A stretch of 64,000 nt of DNA from CAVIQK01 sp963644945 (GCA_963644945.1 CAVIQK010000008.1:1-64000), one strand, 5' to 3'. Positions 8,428-18,068 are shown, counted from the stretch's first letter. The notes: generated by a model from the sequence alone, not told the origin. Numbers and translations: made by a program.

Positions 8428-9483
8428 ATGGCAAAAAATGTTAGAGTTGCAATCAACGGTTTCGGCAGAATCGGCCGTCTCGCATTCAGACAAATGTTCG
8501 GTGCAGAAGGATTTGAAATCGTAGCAATCAACGACCTTACCAGCCCCAAAATGCTTGCTCATCTTTTGAAGTATGACAGCACACAAGGCAACTATTCTAT
8601 CGATCACACCGTTTCTTACGGCGAAGCAGTCTTGAACGAAGACGGCTCTGTCAAAGAAGACGGATACATTGTTGTCGACGGAAAGAAAATCATCATCTAC
8701 GCAAAAGCAAAAGCACAAGAACTTCCTTGGAAAGCCCTTGATGTTGACGTCGTACTCGAATGTACCGGTTTCTACACCTCCAAAGCAAAAGCCCAAGCAC
8801 ATATCGACGCAGGCGCAAAGAAAGTCGTCATTTCTGCTCCCGCAGGCAACGACCTTCCCACAATCGTCTATAACGTCAACCACACCACTCTTACCAAAGA
8901 GGACAACATCATCTCCGCTGCATCTTGTACGACCAACTGCCTCGCTCCTATGGCTAAGGCACTCAATGACCTCGCTCCTATCGAAGCAGGTATCATGACC
9001 ACAGTACATGCTTACACCGGCGACCAAATGCCTCTTGACGGACCTCAAAGAAAGGGTGATCTTAGAAGATCCAGAGCCGCTGCTATCAACATCGTTCCTA
9101 ACTCAACAGGTGCTGCAAAAGCAATCGGTCTTGTTATTCCTGAACTCGCAGGCAAACTTATCGGTTCTGCACAACGTGTTCCTACCCCTACCGGATCTAC
9201 AACAATCCTTGTTGCAGTCGTAAAAGGACAAGTCACAAAAGAACAAATCAACGAAGCTATGAAAGCCGCTTCTAACGAATCTTTCGGATACAACACCGAC
9301 GAAATCGTTTCTTCCGATATCGTAGGATCCAGATTCGGCTCCATCTTTGATGCAACCCAAACAATGGTCATCAACATGGCAGACGGCAACAGCCAAGTTC
9401 AAGTCGTTTCTTGGTACGACAACGAAAACAGCTACACCAGCCAAATGGTCCGTACCATCAAATACTTCTCACACTTGCTCTAA
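8428..9483 (+). CDS. gap: Glyceraldehyde-3-phosphate dehydrogenase
   Basis: The glycolytic enzyme that oxidises glyceraldehyde-3-phosphate to 1,3-bisphosphoglycerate with NAD. The 351 residues start with the Rossmann motif INGFGRIGR; an aspartate after the second strand (AINDL) favours NAD over NADP. The catalytic cysteine is Cys167 in SAASCTTNCLAPM, with the usual WYDNENSYTSQM near the end. The frame is open back to 8347, but ATG 8428 has AGGAGG at ideal spacing. Codons are strongly biased to C-ending forms (AAC, TTC, ATC, GAC), unlike the T-rich neighbours, as expected of a very highly expressed gene. It is monocistronic, with its own promoter and terminator. Confidence 0.97.
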   Translation: MAKNVRVAINGFGRIGRLAFRQMFGAEGFEIVAINDLTSPKMLAHLLKYDSTQGNYSIDHTVSYGEAVLNEDGSVKEDGYIVVDGKKIIIYAKAKAQELPWKALDVDVVLECTGFYTSKAKAQAHIDAGAKKVVISAPAGNDLPTIVYNVNHTTLTKEDNIISAASCTTNCLAPMAKALNDLAPIEAGIMTTVHAYTGDQMPLDGPQRKGDLRRSRAAAINIVPNSTGAAKAIGLVIPELAGKLIGSAQRVPTPTGSTTILVAVVKGQVTKEQINEAMKAASNESFGYNTDEIVSSDIVGSRFGSIFDATQTMVINMADGNSQVQVVSWYDNENSYTSQMVRTIKYFSHLL

Positions 9484-9500
9484 TCTTAAAACTCAAAATA

Positions 9501-9528
9501 AAAAGGAGTCCGATTGGACTCCTTTTTT
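9501..9528 (+). terminator. Terminator of gap
   Basis: AAAAGGAGTCC / GGACTCCTTTT stem with GATT loop, followed by Ts; it directly follows gap. Confidence 0.9.
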
Positions 9529-9537
9529 ATAGCAAAC

Positions 9538-9564
9538 AAAAAAGAGACGTAATGTCTCTTTTTT
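9538..9564. terminator. Bidirectional terminator between gap and the glg operon
   Basis: AAAAAAGAGAC / GTCTCTTTTTT stem with GTAAT loop. It is A-flanked on one side and T-flanked on the other, so it can stop transcription in both directions. It lies between convergent genes and is the only terminator seen after the PH-domain gene. Confidence 0.8.
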
Positions 9565-9575
9565 AGAATCTACTC

Positions 9576-10127
9576 TTATGCCTCTTTGGTTTTGCGGGCT
9601 TTTTCGATATATTCTTTTATTTTTTTGTAGTTTTCGTAAGGATTTTCGATTGAGTTAAATTTGAATGCGTTGCTACTGTCTTGACTGTTCAAGGGGCTTG
9701 ATGTACTTCCAAAGCAGATAGTACCCGTATCTTTGATCATTTTGTCGATGATGCCTACCTTGACGTTGACGGCGCCTATCATTGAAAGATCTAGGCATTT
9801 GTAGTCCGTACCGATTATGCCTGTCCTTATTATCAATCTTTTGTTGGTGCAAGCATAATATGTTTTTTGGCTATACAAAATGCTCAAAACTATTGACAAT
9901 ATCAATATGCCGGCAAAGACCGAACAACCAATTATTACCAATGTGGTGCCGATTTCTTTGGCGGCTTCGTCGTCTCCAAAGTAGGTGGCAACAAGTCCTA
10001 TTGCCAAAAACATTGCAATAAATAGCGACATGGCGATTGCCGAGATAATCATTTTAACTTTGTTGGGGCGAAAAACCTCTATGACTTCTTCACCGTTTTC
10101 TAGTATAGGGGTAAACTTTTCTTCCAT
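9576..10127 (-). CDS. Membrane protein with bacterial PH domain
   Basis: A 183-residue protein with two membrane segments (about residues 28-50 and 61-85) followed by a YdbS/YdbT-like bacterial PH domain (bPH_2). The domain is recognisable from YACTNKRLIIRTGIIG and the later DLSMIGAVNVKVG. Such proteins sit in the membrane with the PH domain in the cytoplasm; their role is poorly known. An AAGGAG site precedes the ATG, and the gene lies 12 bases after the amylase, so it is probably the last gene of the glgA-glgP-amylase transcript. Nothing in its sequence suggests a role in glucan metabolism. Confidence 0.8.
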   Translation of the reverse strand: MEEKFTPILENGEEVIEVFRPNKVKMIISAIAMSLFIAMFLAIGLVATYFGDDEAAKEIGTTLVIIGCSVFAGILILSIVLSILYSQKTYYACTNKRLIIRTGIIGTDYKCLDLSMIGAVNVKVGIIDKMIKDTGTICFGSTSSPLNSQDSSNAFKFNSIENPYENYKKIKEYIEKARKTKEA

Positions 10128-10139
10128 TGTTCTCTCCTT

Positions 10140-11903
10140 TTATTCTTTAATTATTTCATATCCGTAAGGTTTTAGCATGCCTTTAGAATATGTTTTTTCT
10201 TGGTCGGTAGGGTTGACGTATAATGTTATACGATCTCTTTTGATCATCAATATATCGTGGTCGATTTTTATTTCGCAAGGCTTTTTGAACTCCTCTCGCA
10301 TCGACTTGCGAATCATGCCTATAAAGCGATAATGTTCGAGAATTTCTTTGTCGAAAGCGTCTTTTATCGTGCATCTGTTGAGAGGATCTTCGAATCCTTG
10401 CATGCCCCTTTCGTCGCCGTAATAGACACTGGGGACTCCGGGGAGGAAATATTCGACGGCAGATGCCATCATAAGACGTCTTTTTGCCTTTTCGTATTGG
10501 TAGGGATCAAGCGTAAATTCTCTTTTTTCAAACTTGGATCGGTCGTCCATCCAATCGACGTCGGACAAAGCGGTAAGCGCTCTTTTGGTGTCGTGGGAAT
10601 CTAGCATGGTCATGGACACGTCAAGCGAACACTTGGGGTAATTCTCCAAAATGTCGTCAATTGACTTTTTGAAGTCCCAAACATTGCCGTCTTTGGCAAG
10701 TTTTAGTATGGCATCTTTATAAGGATAGTTCATTACTCCGTCAAGTTGGTCACCGAGAAAATAGCGACGTTTTTCGGAATAACTTTCTTTGGTCGATGCA
10801 TCTTCCCAAACTTCGCCTAAAACCAAAGCATCTTTGTCTATCGATTTGACTTTTTTTCTTATTTTTTCGACAAAACCTGAACTCAACTCGTCCACGACGT
10901 CAAGTCGCCATCCTTTGATGCCGAATTTTAGCCATTTTTCTATGATTCCGTTGTCGCCTGCTATGAACTTTTGGAATTCTTCCGAGTTGCGTCTTACGGT
11001 AGGCACGCATGTGCATCCCCACCAACAATCGTAGGTGCCGTCGTCATTAAACGTGTACCAGTTTCTGTACGGACTGTCAACCGACTGTGCGGCTCCGAGT
11101 GAGTCGTAACGCCCAAACTCATTGAAATATACGGAGTCGGATCCGGTATGATTGAAAACACCGTCGAGCATAATAGATATGCCATGTTTTTCGGCTTGTT
11201 TTATGAGATTGGTAAAATCTTCTTCCGTACCTAAAACACTGTCTAGTTTTGTATAATCTCCGGTATCGTAACGGTGGTTGGAGTGAGAATCGAAAATTGG
11301 AGAGAGATATAACATTGACACACCGAGACTTTCTAGGTAAGAAAGTTTTTCGGTTATGCCCTTGAAATTGCCTCCGTAAATGTCGTTGGCTCTATACACT
11401 CCGTCGGGATCGACAAGAGTCGGGGGATCGTTCCATTCCTTTTTCACTCTATACGGGATATCGGGGATCTCGCCTACTCTATTGAATCTATCGACAAAAA
11501 TGTGGTATATTATACCGCCTTTGATAAAATCGGGGGTAGAGTAGCCTTGTTTTACGACGGTTTGTTGCCACTCGGGGAGCCATTCTCCTACGATGCCTCG
11601 ACCGAAGTCGTCTCTTCCTACATAGTAAGTAGTGTTTTTGGCATAAATTTCGAATCTATAAAAATAGACACCTTCTCTACTAAACGTATAATTTGCAGTG
11701 AAGATGTCATATACTCCCTCGGCGGAAGTTTTTTTGAGTCTGACTTCTTTTATCTTGTCGGTAAAATAATCTCTATAAAAAAGGGATACCCCGTCGGCAT
11801 GAATATTCTCTGCGACGGGGAATTTATAATTGATAGTTTGTCCTACCTCGACAGCACCGAAAGGTGCTTTATATTCGAGGTCTCGTGATGAAAACAATAT
11901 CAT
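10140..11903 (-). CDS. GH13 alpha-amylase family enzyme (maltodextrin/cyclodextrin hydrolase-like)
   Basis: A 587-residue GH13 enzyme with no signal peptide, so probably intracellular. An N-terminal beta-sandwich of about 120 residues precedes the catalytic barrel, as in neopullulanase and cyclomaltodextrinase relatives. Conserved regions are visible: DGVFNHTG (region I), GWRLDVVDE with the nucleophile Asp near residue 333, LGEVWED with the acid/base Glu near 362, and LDSHDTKR with the third Asp near 435. It would cleave alpha-1,4 (perhaps alpha-1,6) links in maltodextrins or glycogen. The start overlaps the glgP stop (TAATG), and glgA and glgP precede it, so it works in storage-glucan turnover. 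Confidence 0.92.
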   Translation of the reverse strand: MILFSSRDLEYKAPFGAVEVGQTINYKFPVAENIHADGVSLFYRDYFTDKIKEVRLKKTSAEGVYDIFTANYTFSREGVYFYRFEIYAKNTTYYVGRDDFGRGIVGEWLPEWQQTVVKQGYSTPDFIKGGIIYHIFVDRFNRVGEIPDIPYRVKKEWNDPPTLVDPDGVYRANDIYGGNFKGITEKLSYLESLGVSMLYLSPIFDSHSNHRYDTGDYTKLDSVLGTEEDFTNLIKQAEKHGISIMLDGVFNHTGSDSVYFNEFGRYDSLGAAQSVDSPYRNWYTFNDDGTYDCWWGCTCVPTVRRNSEEFQKFIAGDNGIIEKWLKFGIKGWRLDVVDELSSGFVEKIRKKVKSIDKDALVLGEVWEDASTKESYSEKRRYFLGDQLDGVMNYPYKDAILKLAKDGNVWDFKKSIDDILENYPKCSLDVSMTMLDSHDTKRALTALSDVDWMDDRSKFEKREFTLDPYQYEKAKRRLMMASAVEYFLPGVPSVYYGDERGMQGFEDPLNRCTIKDAFDKEILEHYRFIGMIRKSMREEFKKPCEIKIDHDILMIKRDRITLYVNPTDQEKTYSKGMLKPYGYEIIKE

Positions 11904-14329
11904 TATTTGACTTTTTTAAGTTCCCAAATTCTTTGTGCATATTCTTCTACCGATCTGTCGGCTGCGAAGAATCCTGCTTTGGCGGTGTTGACGATAGACA
12001 TTCTGTTGAAACGGTATTTATCTCTATATGCTTTGTCTAGTTCGTTTTGCGCATCTACATAACTTGCAAAATCTTCTAGGCACATATAGGGATCGGCTAC
12101 TCCGCCTCTGCCTATTGTCAAACTGTCGGCTACTTCGGAGAAACATACACCGTTGATTTCGCCTCTCAATTGGTCGATTATACGGCGAATTCTTGCATCT
12201 TGCGAGTAGTGAATCGTGGGGTTGTATCCACGTCTCCAAAGTTCGTTGACTTCGGGTGTTCTCAAACCGAAAATAAAGATATTTTCATCGCCGACTCTTT
12301 GGTGAATTTCCACGTTGGCTCCGTCTTCCGTACCCATTGTGACTGCACCGTTGATCATAAATTTCATGTTGCCCGTACCCGATGCCTCTTTTCCTGCAAT
12401 GGAAATTTGTTCGGACACTTCGCTTGCCGGCATGATGATTTCGGCAAGAGATACACGATAGTTTTCAAGGAACACGACTTTGATTTTGTCTTTTATGGTC
12501 TTGTCGTTGTTGATTTGCTCTGAAAGCATGCAAATAAGTCTTATGACTTGTTTTGCCATGTAATAACTGGGCGCCGCTTTTGCTCCGAAAATGAATGTTC
12601 TAGGCACGATGTCGAGATCGGGATCGTCTTTTAGACGGTTGTATAGATCCATTATGTGTAGGACATTGAGGAGTTGACGTTTATATTCGTGCAAACGTTT
12701 TACTTGGACGTCGAAAATCGAATCGGGGTTGATGTCTACACCGTTGGTCTTTTTGATATATTCGGCAAGGCGGACTTTGTTGTCCCTTTTGATTTTTGCC
12801 CATTTGTCGATAACTTCTTTGTTGTTTTGGTATTTGAGAAGTTTCTCAAGTTCGTCGGCATTGGTTTTCCAACCGGCACCGATGAGTTCGGTTATGAGTT
12901 TTGAAAGTTCCGGATTGGCTTGTTCTAACCATCTTCTGTGGGTTATGCCGTTGGTGACGTTGGTGAACTTTTCGGGATGAATATCGTGATAATCTTTGAA
13001 CACGTCGTCGGTCAATATGTCGGAGTGAAGTTGGGAAACGCCGTTGACGGTGTGCGATGCGACAAGGCAAAGGTTCGCCATACGAATTTCTCCGTCAGAT
13101 ACCACTGCGTTTTTGGCGATTTTTTCCCATTGTCCCGGCCAGAAATTCCAAAGGTCTGCACAATATCTTCTGTTGATTTCGGAGACGATTTGGTCAATTC
13201 TCGGAAGAAGTGCTTGGAATAATTTTTGAGGCCATTTTTCAAGGGCTTCTTGCATGACGGTGTGGTTGGTATAAGAAATCGTGCCTTTTACGATCTTCCA
13301 TGCATCGTCCCATGCATAGCCGTAATCGTCAAGCAAAATACGCATGAGTTCGGGGATGCAAAGGGTGGGGTGAGTATCGTTGATGTGTATTGCAACATGC
13401 TCGGGAAGTGAATCAAGGCTCTTGTAGTCTTTGATATGTCTTTTTACAATGTGTTGCATTGATGCCGATACGAAGAAGTATTGTTGGCGAAGTCTGAGTG
13501 ATTTGCCTTCGTAATGGTTGTCGGCAGGGTACAAAATCTTGGAGATGGCTTCTGCCATTGCTTTGGCTTCGACGGCTTTGAGATATTCGCCTTTTGAGAA
13601 CAAGTTCATGTCGAGGGTGAGTTCTTGCGGAGGCTCTGCCGACCAAAGACGTAGGTTGTTGACGGCTTTTCCGCCATAACCGGAAACGTTCATGTCATAA
13701 GGCACTGCTATGATCGGGCTATAATCTTTTTGGACAACGTGGAGTTTTCCGTCCACCCATTGTTCTTCGACGTGTCCGCCGAATTTGACTTCGAATTTGT
13801 CTTCTCCGGGGATAAGCCAAACCGATCCGCCGTCAAGCCATGTGTCGGGAAGTTCCATTTGCCATCCGTCAACTATTCTTTGTTTGAAAATACCGCAATC
13901 GTATCTTATCGAAAATCCGCCTGCTGCGTATCCTCTTGCGGTAAGGCTGTCTAGATATGCGGCTGCCAAACGACCTAGTCCGCCGTTGCCGAGACCTGCA
14001 TCCGGTTCGATGTCGATGAGTTCGTCAATATCGAATCCCATTTCTTTGACGACATCTTTACATTCGTCAAAAAGTCCTATGTTGAAAAGGTGGTTTTTGA
14101 GCGATCTCCCGAGAAGGAACTCCATCGACATGTAGTAGATCTTTTTGATGTGTTGCTTTTTGACTTTTGCCATAAACTCCGCACGATCGGATTGGAGCAT
14201 ATCTCTTACGACTAGGCACAAAGCATTGTACATCAACTTTTGGGTGGCATCTTCGTATCCGATGCCGTAGTTTTGTGCAAGTTTCTTTTCAATAAGTGAT
14301 TTTAGTTCTGTCTTAGTAGGTTTTATCAT
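11903..14329 (-). CDS. glgP: Glycogen/alpha-glucan phosphorylase
   Basis: Removes terminal glucose from glycogen or maltodextrin as glucose-1-phosphate, using PLP. The 808 residues are full length for GT35. The PLP-lysine block EASGTGNMKFMINGA is seen near residue 655, with the N-terminal blocks MEFLLGRSL and GLGNGGLGRLAAAYLDSL. A GGAGAG site lies before the ATG. It is 28 bases downstream of glgA and overlaps the amylase start, placing synthesis and breakdown of glucan in one transcript. ADP-glucose pyrophosphorylase (glgC) and branching enzyme (glgB) are not in the window. Confidence 0.97.
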   Translation of the reverse strand: MIKPTKTELKSLIEKKLAQNYGIGYEDATQKLMYNALCLVVRDMLQSDRAEFMAKVKKQHIKKIYYMSMEFLLGRSLKNHLFNIGLFDECKDVVKEMGFDIDELIDIEPDAGLGNGGLGRLAAAYLDSLTARGYAAGGFSIRYDCGIFKQRIVDGWQMELPDTWLDGGSVWLIPGEDKFEVKFGGHVEEQWVDGKLHVVQKDYSPIIAVPYDMNVSGYGGKAVNNLRLWSAEPPQELTLDMNLFSKGEYLKAVEAKAMAEAISKILYPADNHYEGKSLRLRQQYFFVSASMQHIVKRHIKDYKSLDSLPEHVAIHINDTHPTLCIPELMRILLDDYGYAWDDAWKIVKGTISYTNHTVMQEALEKWPQKLFQALLPRIDQIVSEINRRYCADLWNFWPGQWEKIAKNAVVSDGEIRMANLCLVASHTVNGVSQLHSDILTDDVFKDYHDIHPEKFTNVTNGITHRRWLEQANPELSKLITELIGAGWKTNADELEKLLKYQNNKEVIDKWAKIKRDNKVRLAEYIKKTNGVDINPDSIFDVQVKRLHEYKRQLLNVLHIMDLYNRLKDDPDLDIVPRTFIFGAKAAPSYYMAKQVIRLICMLSEQINNDKTIKDKIKVVFLENYRVSLAEIIMPASEVSEQISIAGKEASGTGNMKFMINGAVTMGTEDGANVEIHQRVGDENIFIFGLRTPEVNELWRRGYNPTIHYSQDARIRRIIDQLRGEINGVCFSEVADSLTIGRGGVADPYMCLEDFASYVDAQNELDKAYRDKYRFNRMSIVNTAKAGFFAADRSVEEYAQRIWELKKVK

Positions 14330-14357
14330 TTATCTCTCCGTATTTATATAAATTTGT

Positions 14358-15779
14358 TTAATTGAATAACGATTTGTAAAGGTTGATATATTCTTTCGCC
14401 GATTGGTTCCAAGAATAATCTGCGGACATTGCATTGCTTCTGACTTTTGCCCATTCGGTCGGGTTGTAATAGACGGCAAGCGCACGATGGACGGCATCAA
14501 GCATGTCGTGTGCGTTGTAACTCTTGAAGGTAAAGCCCGTACCCGTTTTGGTGGTGGGGTTGTAGGGGATAACCGTATCTTTGAGTCCGCCCGTTTCTCT
14601 TACGATGGGGACGTTGCCGTATCTCATTGCCATCAATTGCGAAAGTCCGCAAGGCTCGTATTTGGACGGCATCAAGAACATGTCGCAACCCGAATAGATT
14701 TTGGATGCGATATCTTGTGAGAACGATATTATTGCCGATAGTTTATTGGGGAAACGATTTTGGAGTTCTCTAAAATCTTTCTCGTATTTCCAGTCGCCTG
14801 TTCCTAAAACTACCATTTGAATATCTTGATATAAAATGTCTTCGATGACGTTCATGACAAGGTCGATGCCTTTTTGCGACGTAAGTCTTGTGACCATCGA
14901 CAAAATGGGTTTGTCGACAACGGGAAGATTGAGAAGGCGTTGGAGTCCTTCTTTGCATGCTTTACGTTTTTCGACAGTTTTTAGGTCGTAATTTTCAAAC
15001 AAGAATTTGTCGGTGGCAGGGTTGTATAGATCGGTGTCTATGCCGTTGACTATGCCATGAATTTTATATTTTCTTTGCGAAAGGATGCTTTCGAGTCCGT
15101 ATGCATAATAAGGATGCATGATTTCTTCGGCATAGGTCCTAGAAACCGTCGTGACCGCATTGGCACACTCGATGCCACCTTTTAGCATGTTGGCGTCGTT
15201 TTTGTATTCTACTAGGGATGCATGTCTTTCGGGAAGGCCGAAAACGTCACCTATTACGAATTTGTCCATCGCTCCTTGGAATTCGATGTTGTGGATAGTA
15301 AGGACGGTTTTGATATTTTCGTATCCTCTTATTTGACGATAGAAGCAATCAAGCATTACAGGAATAAGGGCTGTTTGCCAATCGTTGACGTGGATGACGT
15401 CGGGATAGAATCCCATAAGGGGCATTATTTCGAGGACGGCTCTTGAAAAGAATGCAAAACGCTCGCCGTCGTCAAAATGACCGTATAACTCATTTCTTTT
15501 GAAATAATATTCGTTGTCGATGAAGAAGTATTTGACCGATCCCATTGACAAAGTAAAAAGTCCCGCATATTGTTTTCTCCAGCCTACCGGTACATATACG
15601 CTACCGATAAACTCCATAATAGAACGGAACTTTTCAGGAATGTTTTGATATAAAGGAAGCACGACGGCTACTTCCATACCCTCTTTTTGTAGTGCTATAG
15701 GTAAGGCTCCTGCCACGTCTCCCAAACCGCCGGTCCTAATGAAGGGACCTGCTTCGCTTGTTGCAAACAAAATTTTCAT
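14358..15779 (-). CDS. glgA: Glycogen synthase (GT5)
   Basis: Extends alpha-1,4-glucan from a nucleotide sugar, normally ADP-glucose in bacteria. The 473-residue GT5 enzyme begins MKILFATSEAGPFIRTGGLGDV, where the usual KTGGL motif is RTGGL, a conservative change. The GT-B C-terminal domain has TRLTSQKGIDL, MPSKYEPCGLSQL and the RETGGLKDTV loop. A GGAGGT site precedes the ATG and a sigma-A promoter lies about 80 bases upstream. It is the first gene of the glgA-glgP-amylase-PH operon. Confidence 0.96.
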   Translation of the reverse strand: MKILFATSEAGPFIRTGGLGDVAGALPIALQKEGMEVAVVLPLYQNIPEKFRSIMEFIGSVYVPVGWRKQYAGLFTLSMGSVKYFFIDNEYYFKRNELYGHFDDGERFAFFSRAVLEIMPLMGFYPDVIHVNDWQTALIPVMLDCFYRQIRGYENIKTVLTIHNIEFQGAMDKFVIGDVFGLPERHASLVEYKNDANMLKGGIECANAVTTVSRTYAEEIMHPYYAYGLESILSQRKYKIHGIVNGIDTDLYNPATDKFLFENYDLKTVEKRKACKEGLQRLLNLPVVDKPILSMVTRLTSQKGIDLVMNVIEDILYQDIQMVVLGTGDWKYEKDFRELQNRFPNKLSAIISFSQDIASKIYSGCDMFLMPSKYEPCGLSQLMAMRYGNVPIVRETGGLKDTVIPYNPTTKTGTGFTFKSYNAHDMLDAVHRALAVYYNPTEWAKVRSNAMSADYSWNQSAKEYINLYKSLFN

Positions 15780-15860
15780 ATTGTCGTACCTCCGATATAA
15801 AAAGTTTTGAGTGGGTGTCGATTGTCAAGTTGACCGTAATTCGACATACTACCATTTGGA

Positions 15861-15889
15861 ATTATACACCCAAAATATACCAAAATCAA
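15861..15889 (-). promoter_or_regulatory. Sigma-A promoter of the glg operon
   Basis: On the minus strand TTGATT (15884-15889), 17-base spacer, consensus TATAAT (15861-15866). The leader of about 75 bases ends in GGAGGT before glgA. Confidence 0.78.
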
Positions 15890-15920
15890 GAGTTATAATA
15901 TAAATATATTATACATTGAA

Positions 15921-15948
15921 TAAAAAAGTCGGCAAAACTTCGCCGACT
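15921..15948 (-). terminator. Terminator of the GH5-PlsC-condensation operon
   Basis: On the minus strand AGTCGGC / GCCGACT with an 8-base loop runs straight into TTTTTTA. It separates this operon from the glgA promoter. Confidence 0.82.
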
Positions 15949-16097
15949 GTACTAAATAATTGTATTTTTTTGTTGAACTCGACTTTATTCGTGAATATCG
16001 AGTATATCGAGAATTTTCTTAAACGTGTCTTTCCTCATGTTATCTTTACTTATTATACCGAAGTTAAGGGAAAAAGTAAAGATTATGTGTTGGGGAA
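15949..16097. other. Gene-free stretch after the condensation-domain gene
   Basis: Together with the glgA promoter and the terminator this makes a 318-base gap (15780-16097). In the part listed here I see only AT-rich sequence: no start with a ribosome binding site, no hairpin with a T-run, and no repeat. The plus-strand frame crossing it is antisense to the end of a real gene. Confidence 0.6.
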
Positions 16098-17378
16098 TTA
16101 TATTTTGGTGAGTTCTAAAAGTTCGGTTTCAAAAATATCGAAAAACTTTTCGATGATTTCGACGTCCTCTTTTCCGCCTTTTATGGCTATCACGAAGGAC
16201 GGTTTTTGTTCAAATGTCGTGGTGGAAAGTTGCATGAACGGTTTATATTTGACGGCTCCGGTCATGAAGGCATCTTTTAGAGTCGCACCGTTTAACGAAT
16301 AGTCTTCCTTTTTTAGTATGCCGATGTTGGACATACCGATGAGAGGGTTGACGTAGCCGATAGAGATGGCGATTTCTGCGATGACTTGGGGGAAAACTTT
16401 GTACGCAAGTGAAAGTAAAGGTAGGCTGTATAAGCCTAAAAAACGGTCCCTTTTGGCTTCTTCTAGCGATTTTTTGACTCTTTCTAGCGTTTCGAGAGAG
16501 GTTTCTCCTACTCCGTCAAGTTTTGACACCATAAAGCCGGTGTGATTGGTGATGCCTGTTGTCTCGCCACCGTCTTTTAGGTGCCGACGAAGGTCTATCA
16601 TGCAAGGGATGGCGACGGTGTCTTCTTTGTTGTAGTTGCCTATTTCGTATAAGGCTCTAAAATATGCCGTCAAATACATATCGTTGACGGTAGCGGAATG
16701 CTCTTTTCCTTTTTCTTTTAGTTTTGAAAAGGTGTTTTCGTCCACCACACGTCTGACTATCTTGATAGAATCTTGTTTTGATTTTTTCGCCCACGGGAAT
16801 TTATGTTTGTCTTTTACGACCGACACGTTTTTGTATAGTCCGCCGGCTATTTTTTTGTCTTCGTCGCTCATGTGCGAATATATCTCGGTATAAGATCTGT
16901 TGCCGTTTTTAATGTCAAATGTGGCGGGGGTGCCGTCTTGTAGAGCATTGTAGATCTCGAACAGTTTTTTGATGAGATATTTGGTGTCTCCGCCGTCTGC
17001 ACACATGTGGTTGACCAACACGACAACCGCAAACTCGGTTTCGCCTTTTATGAGTCCTATTTTAATTTGGACGTTGGACTTTTCGGAAACGGACTGACAT
17101 GCAAAATTATTGGCATCTTCTTCTATATTTTTAGATTCCGATACTTCTAAAATCTCTCCGAGTTCATATTGCTTTACTATCCAAAAAGGTGTAATCGGGC
17201 ATGCCACAAAACGGCTATGTAGGACGGGAACTTTGGACACTAAAATATCTACGGACTTTTCGAAAAGCGTAGTATCTACGGTGCCGTCAAAATAAAAAGT
17301 CGCATGTATAGTTTTGTCGTAATATCTTCTAAAAAGGTATTGGGCTTTGTCCCACATTTCGGCTTTTAGTAATTTCAT
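16098..17378 (-). CDS. Condensation-domain-type acyltransferase
   Basis: A 426-residue protein of the CAT/condensation-domain/WS-DGAT superfamily. The active-site motif HxxxDG appears as VNHMCADGGDTKYL near residue 130 of the protein, and DLRRHL and TGFMVSKLDG are in the expected C-lobe positions. Such enzymes join an acyl or peptidyl thioester to an amine or alcohol acceptor. There is no NRPS module, carrier protein or adenylation domain nearby, so this is a free-standing acyltransferase. ATG 17378 overlaps the PlsC-like stop (ATGA) with GGGGAG just upstream; the longer frame to 17429 lies inside that gene. It is likely to act with the acyltransferase and the GH5 protein; substrate unknown. 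Confidence 0.75.
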   Translation of the reverse strand: MKLLKAEMWDKAQYLFRRYYDKTIHATFYFDGTVDTTLFEKSVDILVSKVPVLHSRFVACPITPFWIVKQYELGEILEVSESKNIEEDANNFACQSVSEKSNVQIKIGLIKGETEFAVVVLVNHMCADGGDTKYLIKKLFEIYNALQDGTPATFDIKNGNRSYTEIYSHMSDEDKKIAGGLYKNVSVVKDKHKFPWAKKSKQDSIKIVRRVVDENTFSKLKEKGKEHSATVNDMYLTAYFRALYEIGNYNKEDTVAIPCMIDLRRHLKDGGETTGITNHTGFMVSKLDGVGETSLETLERVKKSLEEAKRDRFLGLYSLPLLSLAYKVFPQVIAEIAISIGYVNPLIGMSNIGILKKEDYSLNGATLKDAFMTGAVKYKPFMQLSTTTFEQKPSFVIAIKGGKEDVEIIEKFFDIFETELLELTKI

Positions 17379-18067
17379 TTTTCTCCCCTTAACATTTCGC
17401 CCATTTCGTTGGCTCTCGTCTTGAACCACTCGGCTATTTCGTCGTCGGTTTTTCCTTCAAAATCGGTAAGATAATATGCCTTGTCGATGGCTACTTTGTT
17501 GTTCTCTTTGGCATAGTACATTGACACGATCGGAATGTCTTTTTTCATAGTCTTTTTATAAAGTTTTGCAAGCACTACAAACCCTGAAAAATATTTGAGT
17601 AAAACATTGTGATATCCGCTAGACGAGTCTTCGGGGAAAATGAGAATGGACTTGCCGTCTTTGAGATATGCCATGCTCTTTTTCATCGTCCCCATGAGTC
17701 TAATATCTTTGTAGGTAGGGATGACTTGTATGCCTTTGTAAAAAGCACTCGTGATAGGGAGTGCAAAAATTGCCAAAATCAAGGACACGAATTTACTGTG
17801 ACCGAACTTGACTCTAAAATAGACGTTTTTGAGGTAGTCAAAACGTCCCTTTACGTTTAGGCACATTTCATAAGTCCCCCAAACGTATTTTTGTCTGGGG
17901 AGATATAACTCGTGTCTTGTGGGGCCTTTGGCTCCTACGTGGTTGGATATAAAAATTGCTTGTTCGGGGATTTCGTCTCCCAAATTGACGACTTCGGGAG
18001 CCTTGACAAACAATTTCATTATTTTCTTTACAAACTTAAAAAATGGTTTTCTGGTGGAATCTTGCAT
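17375..18067 (-). CDS. PlsC-like lysophospholipid/glycerolipid acyltransferase
   Basis: A 230-residue LPLAT-family protein. Motif I is ISNHVGAKGP: the catalytic His is present, but the usual Asp of NHxxxxD is Gly, a variant also found in a clostridial PlsC-like subgroup with an NHxGAxGP pattern. The block GIQVIPTYKDIRLMGT and the block ILIFPEDSSSG correspond to motifs II and III. A hydrophobic segment (VSLILAIFALPITSAF) could dip into the membrane. It probably moves an acyl group to a lipid or glycolipid acceptor. It begins 1 base after the GH5 gene and overlaps the condensation-type gene, so all three are made together. Confidence 0.75.
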   Translation of the reverse strand: MQDSTRKPFFKFVKKIMKLFVKAPEVVNLGDEIPEQAIFISNHVGAKGPTRHELYLPRQKYVWGTYEMCLNVKGRFDYLKNVYFRVKFGHSKFVSLILAIFALPITSAFYKGIQVIPTYKDIRLMGTMKKSMAYLKDGKSILIFPEDSSSGYHNVLLKYFSGFVVLAKLYKKTMKKDIPIVSMYYAKENNKVAIDKAYYLTDFEGKTDDEIAEWFKTRANEMGEMLRGEK

Positions 18068-18068
18068 G

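Noticed and set aside
8410..9048. A 212-residue minus-strand frame opposite gap
   Set aside because: Cysteine-rich shadow of a highly biased gene; the plus-strand product is certain.
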